DNA from: Gammaproteobacteria bacterium
GTDB lineage: Bacteria > Pseudomonadota > Gammaproteobacteria > Nitrosococcales > Methylophagaceae
DNA length: 6,213 nt
Reading direction: 5' to 3'
NCBI GenBank assembly: GCA_003645385.1
Contig: QNEY01000113.1
Span: forward strand, 1-6,213
The notes under the pieces are model-generated. The model was not told the origin of the DNA. It saw only the letters and a list, made by a program, of their open reading frames with translations, and did not search any database. Shown in pieces: positions 4,448 through 6,213 of the stretch. Both the position numbers and the translations under genes were made by a program. The stretch's first letter is position 1; the number at the start of each line of letters is the position of its first letter.

Positions 4448-6043
4448 ATGTTGAATGATAATCTATTCGTAACCAGCTATCGCTACATCATTATTATCGC
4501 ATTAACTGCCTTAATGAGTGCCTGTACAACTCTTGGTCCTGACTTTGAAAAACCTGAAGTAGCAGTTTCAGAACAGTGGATGGATGATGAAAACTCCGCA
4601 ATTGATAGTAAAGCAGAAGACATTAAGGCACAGTGGTGGACTGTATTTAATGACCCAGTTTTAGATGAGCTCATTGATACGGCTTACCAACAAAATTTAG
4701 ATCTTCATATTGCTGCAACCAGAATTATTGAAGCACGAGCACAATTAGGAATTGCTGTAGGTAGTCTATATCCACAAAGCCAGAGTCTCGTTGGTGGTGC
4801 TACTCGAGATCATGTCAGTCAAAATTCATTTGGCAATTTTCCTGGCTTAGACACTTCTTTCACATCGTATGGCGTTGGTTTTGATGCCGCATGGGAATTA
4901 GATGTATGGGGGCGTTTAGCACGTGGTATCGAGTCCGCGGATAATAGCTTATTAGCTTCTGTTGCCAATTATGATGATGTGTTGGTGTCATTAACCGCTG
5001 AAGTAGCTGTTGCTTATGTGCAGGTTCGTACATTTGAAGAACGGATCAAGTTAGCAACACAAAATGAGGCCATTCAGCAACGTAGTTTAACAATTACTGA
5101 AGTACGTTTTAATAATGGTGCAACCACTGAGTTGGATGTCACACAGGCGAAAGCCTTACTTCATTCTACACGCGCATTGACGCATTCATTAGAAATAGGA
5201 TTGCGACAATCTAAAAACGCATTGAACACCTTATTAGGTTTACCTCCAGGTGACCTTTCTAATATCTTAACTAAAAATGGTGTTATTCCTGCAGCACCCA
5301 ATGAAGTAGCAGTTGGTATTCCTATTGAAATGCTCCGGCGCCGTCCTGATATTCGTCAAGCTGAACTACAAGCAGCTGCACAAAGTGCATTAATTGGTGT
5401 CGCTGAAGGTGAACTTTATCCAAAATTTGGTTTATTAGGTTCATTTGGCTTGGCATCAAATACTACTGGTAATAACAACTTTGGTGATTTCTTTAGTTCG
5501 GACAGTATTGTTGCTACTGTGGGCCCGGTTTTTAGTTGGTCTATACTCAATTATGGTCGGATTAAAAATGATGTTAGGGTGCAGGATGCACGTTATCAAC
5601 AAACTATTATTCGTTATCAAAACAGTGTGTTATTAGCTGCTCGAGAAGTTGAAGATGCCATGGTGGGGTTTCTTAAGGCACAGCAACAAGCAACAGAATT
5701 AGCGGTAAGTGTAGGTTCATCGAATCGTTCAGTTGATTTATCATTAATTCAATATCGTGATGGCGTAACGGATTACACTCGAGTACTTAATTCACAGGAC
5801 TTTTTGGTAAAGCAACAAGATAGCTATACTGCCGTTCGTGGTGAAATAGCATTAAACCTTATCTCAATGTATAAAGCATTGGGTGGTGGTTGGGAGATCC
5901 GTGAAGGGCAAGACTTTATCCCTGTAGACATGCGTGAGCAAATGGAGCAGCGTACAGATTGGGGTGAACTTCTGGACGAAGATCCAGCTGATCTAAAAGA
6001 AACTATTGAGAACAAAGATGCTTGGCGCAAACCTGACTGGTAG
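4448..6043 (+). CDS. NodT-family outer-membrane efflux factor lipoprotein (RND system)
   Basis: This is a TolC-like outer-membrane channel of the NodT/OprM class, which joins an inner-membrane RND pump and a periplasmic adaptor to export small molecules; the substrate cannot be read from sequence. From ATG 4448 the product has 531 residues. A signal peptide with hydrophobic core YIIIIALTALM ends in the lipobox MSAC, with C26 the lipidated residue. CTTLGPDFEKP just after it is the typical mature start. Two outer-membrane-efflux repeats follow at about 65-260 and 290-480, with QWWTVFNDPVLDELI at 62-76 and the hallmark MLRRRPDIRQAE at 295-306. The family normally ends near ALGGGWE (477-483); here a 48-residue acidic tail continues to 531. 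GTG 4397 could extend the frame by 17 residues, but this would put a charged stretch before the signal peptide. The adaptor gene follows after 29 bp. Confidence 0.92.
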   Translation: MLNDNLFVTSYRYIIIIALTALMSACTTLGPDFEKPEVAVSEQWMDDENSAIDSKAEDIKAQWWTVFNDPVLDELIDTAYQQNLDLHIAATRIIEARAQLGIAVGSLYPQSQSLVGGATRDHVSQNSFGNFPGLDTSFTSYGVGFDAAWELDVWGRLARGIESADNSLLASVANYDDVLVSLTAEVAVAYVQVRTFEERIKLATQNEAIQQRSLTITEVRFNNGATTELDVTQAKALLHSTRALTHSLEIGLRQSKNALNTLLGLPPGDLSNILTKNGVIPAAPNEVAVGIPIEMLRRRPDIRQAELQAAAQSALIGVAEGELYPKFGLLGSFGLASNTTGNNNFGDFFSSDSIVATVGPVFSWSILNYGRIKNDVRVQDARYQQTIIRYQNSVLLAAREVEDAMVGFLKAQQQATELAVSVGSSNRSVDLSLIQYRDGVTDYTRVLNSQDFLVKQQDSYTAVRGEIALNLISMYKALGGGWEIREGQDFIPVDMREQMEQRTDWGELLDEDPADLKETIENKDAWRKPDW

Positions 6044-6072
6044 CCAATAAGATTATTCTAGAGGAAAGAACA

Positions 6073-6213
6073 ATGAGGAAAACGACAATGAGTCGTTATA
6101 AAATTGTGTCAGTATTATTGATGGCACTCGTTCTGTCAGCCTGTGCTGATGAGCCGGCGCCAGAAAAAGAAGTGATCCGTCCAGTTCGTGCAATACAAGT
6201 TGCAGTTCAGACA
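6073..6213 (+). CDS. RND efflux periplasmic adaptor (MFP/HlyD family), lipoprotein, 5' part only
   Basis: Only the first 47 codons are inside the window. GAGG at 6061-6064 lies 8 nt before ATG 6073. Residues 1-23 are a lipoprotein signal peptide (RYKIVSVLLMALVLSAC) with lipobox LSAC, so C24 would be lipidated. VIRPVRAIQV at 34-43 resembles the first strand of AcrA/MexA-type adaptors, where an RPV-R motif leads into the membrane-proximal domain. Adaptors bridge an inner-membrane RND transporter and an outer-membrane factor. The gene directly upstream encodes such a factor, which supports the call more than the short sequence does. The RND pump gene itself would be expected just beyond the window. 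Pump specificity and full length are unknown. An in-frame ATG at 6088 is a weaker start candidate. Confidence 0.8.
   Translation, partial: MRKTTMSRYKIVSVLLMALVLSACADEPAPEKEVIRPVRAIQVAVQT

Noticed and set aside
4431..4454. Eight-codon leader frame (ATG to TGA) overlapping the NodT-family start codon
   Set aside because: It could couple translation, but it is too short to separate from chance and lacks a clear ribosome site.
3885..6213. Second copy of the tRNA-Lys 3' end (att repeat)
   Set aside because: I looked for TTCGAGTCGCGGACGG and CGGCCCACCA-like sequence to the right and found none in the window.

Overview
The window is a stretch of gammaproteobacterial chromosome of moderate to low G+C. 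The order tolB-pal-cpoB-queE-queC followed by a tRNA-Lys(UUU) gene is the arrangement I know from Pseudomonas and other Gammaproteobacteria. The A+T-rich base composition argues against Pseudomonas itself. I cannot name the genus.

Left half (1-3442): one block of plus-strand genes with very short gaps. It starts inside tolB (C-terminal half of the beta-propeller) and continues through pal (outer-membrane peptidoglycan-binding lipoprotein) and cpoB (periplasmic coiled-coil/TPR coordinator). Together these are the distal part of the Tol-Pal envelope constriction system. queE and queC follow and overlap by ATGA. They perform two consecutive steps of preQ0 (7-cyano-7-deazaguanine) synthesis for queuosine. 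No terminator is visible between cpoB and queE, so read-through from the tol-pal operon is plausible.

Middle (3439-3884): a small uncharacterised gene on the minus strand ends tail-to-tail with queC, both genes sharing a CTAG at their stops. A complete tRNA-Lys(UUU) gene points the other way. The 85 bp between them hold two divergent sigma70-like promoters that physically overlap, with a perfect 7-5-7 inverted repeat at their centre.

Right half (3885-6213): downstream of the tRNA lie about 560 bp without an intact gene. At 4013-4198 a reading frame broken by one TGA resembles the N-terminal DNA-binding part of tRNA-targeting tyrosine integrases. I read it as the relic of an element that once inserted at tRNA-Lys. 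A very A+T-rich stretch follows, then an efflux operon: a NodT-family outer-membrane factor lipoprotein with an unusual acidic C-terminal tail, and 29 bp later the start of a lipoprotein RND/MFP periplasmic adaptor that runs off the window.

Most of the window is well-known housekeeping and efflux biology. I see no convincing new multi-gene system. The parts that deserve a second look are the overlapping divergent promoters, the unknown 94-residue protein, the integrase relic at a tRNA hotspot, and the question of whether the efflux operon arrived with that element.
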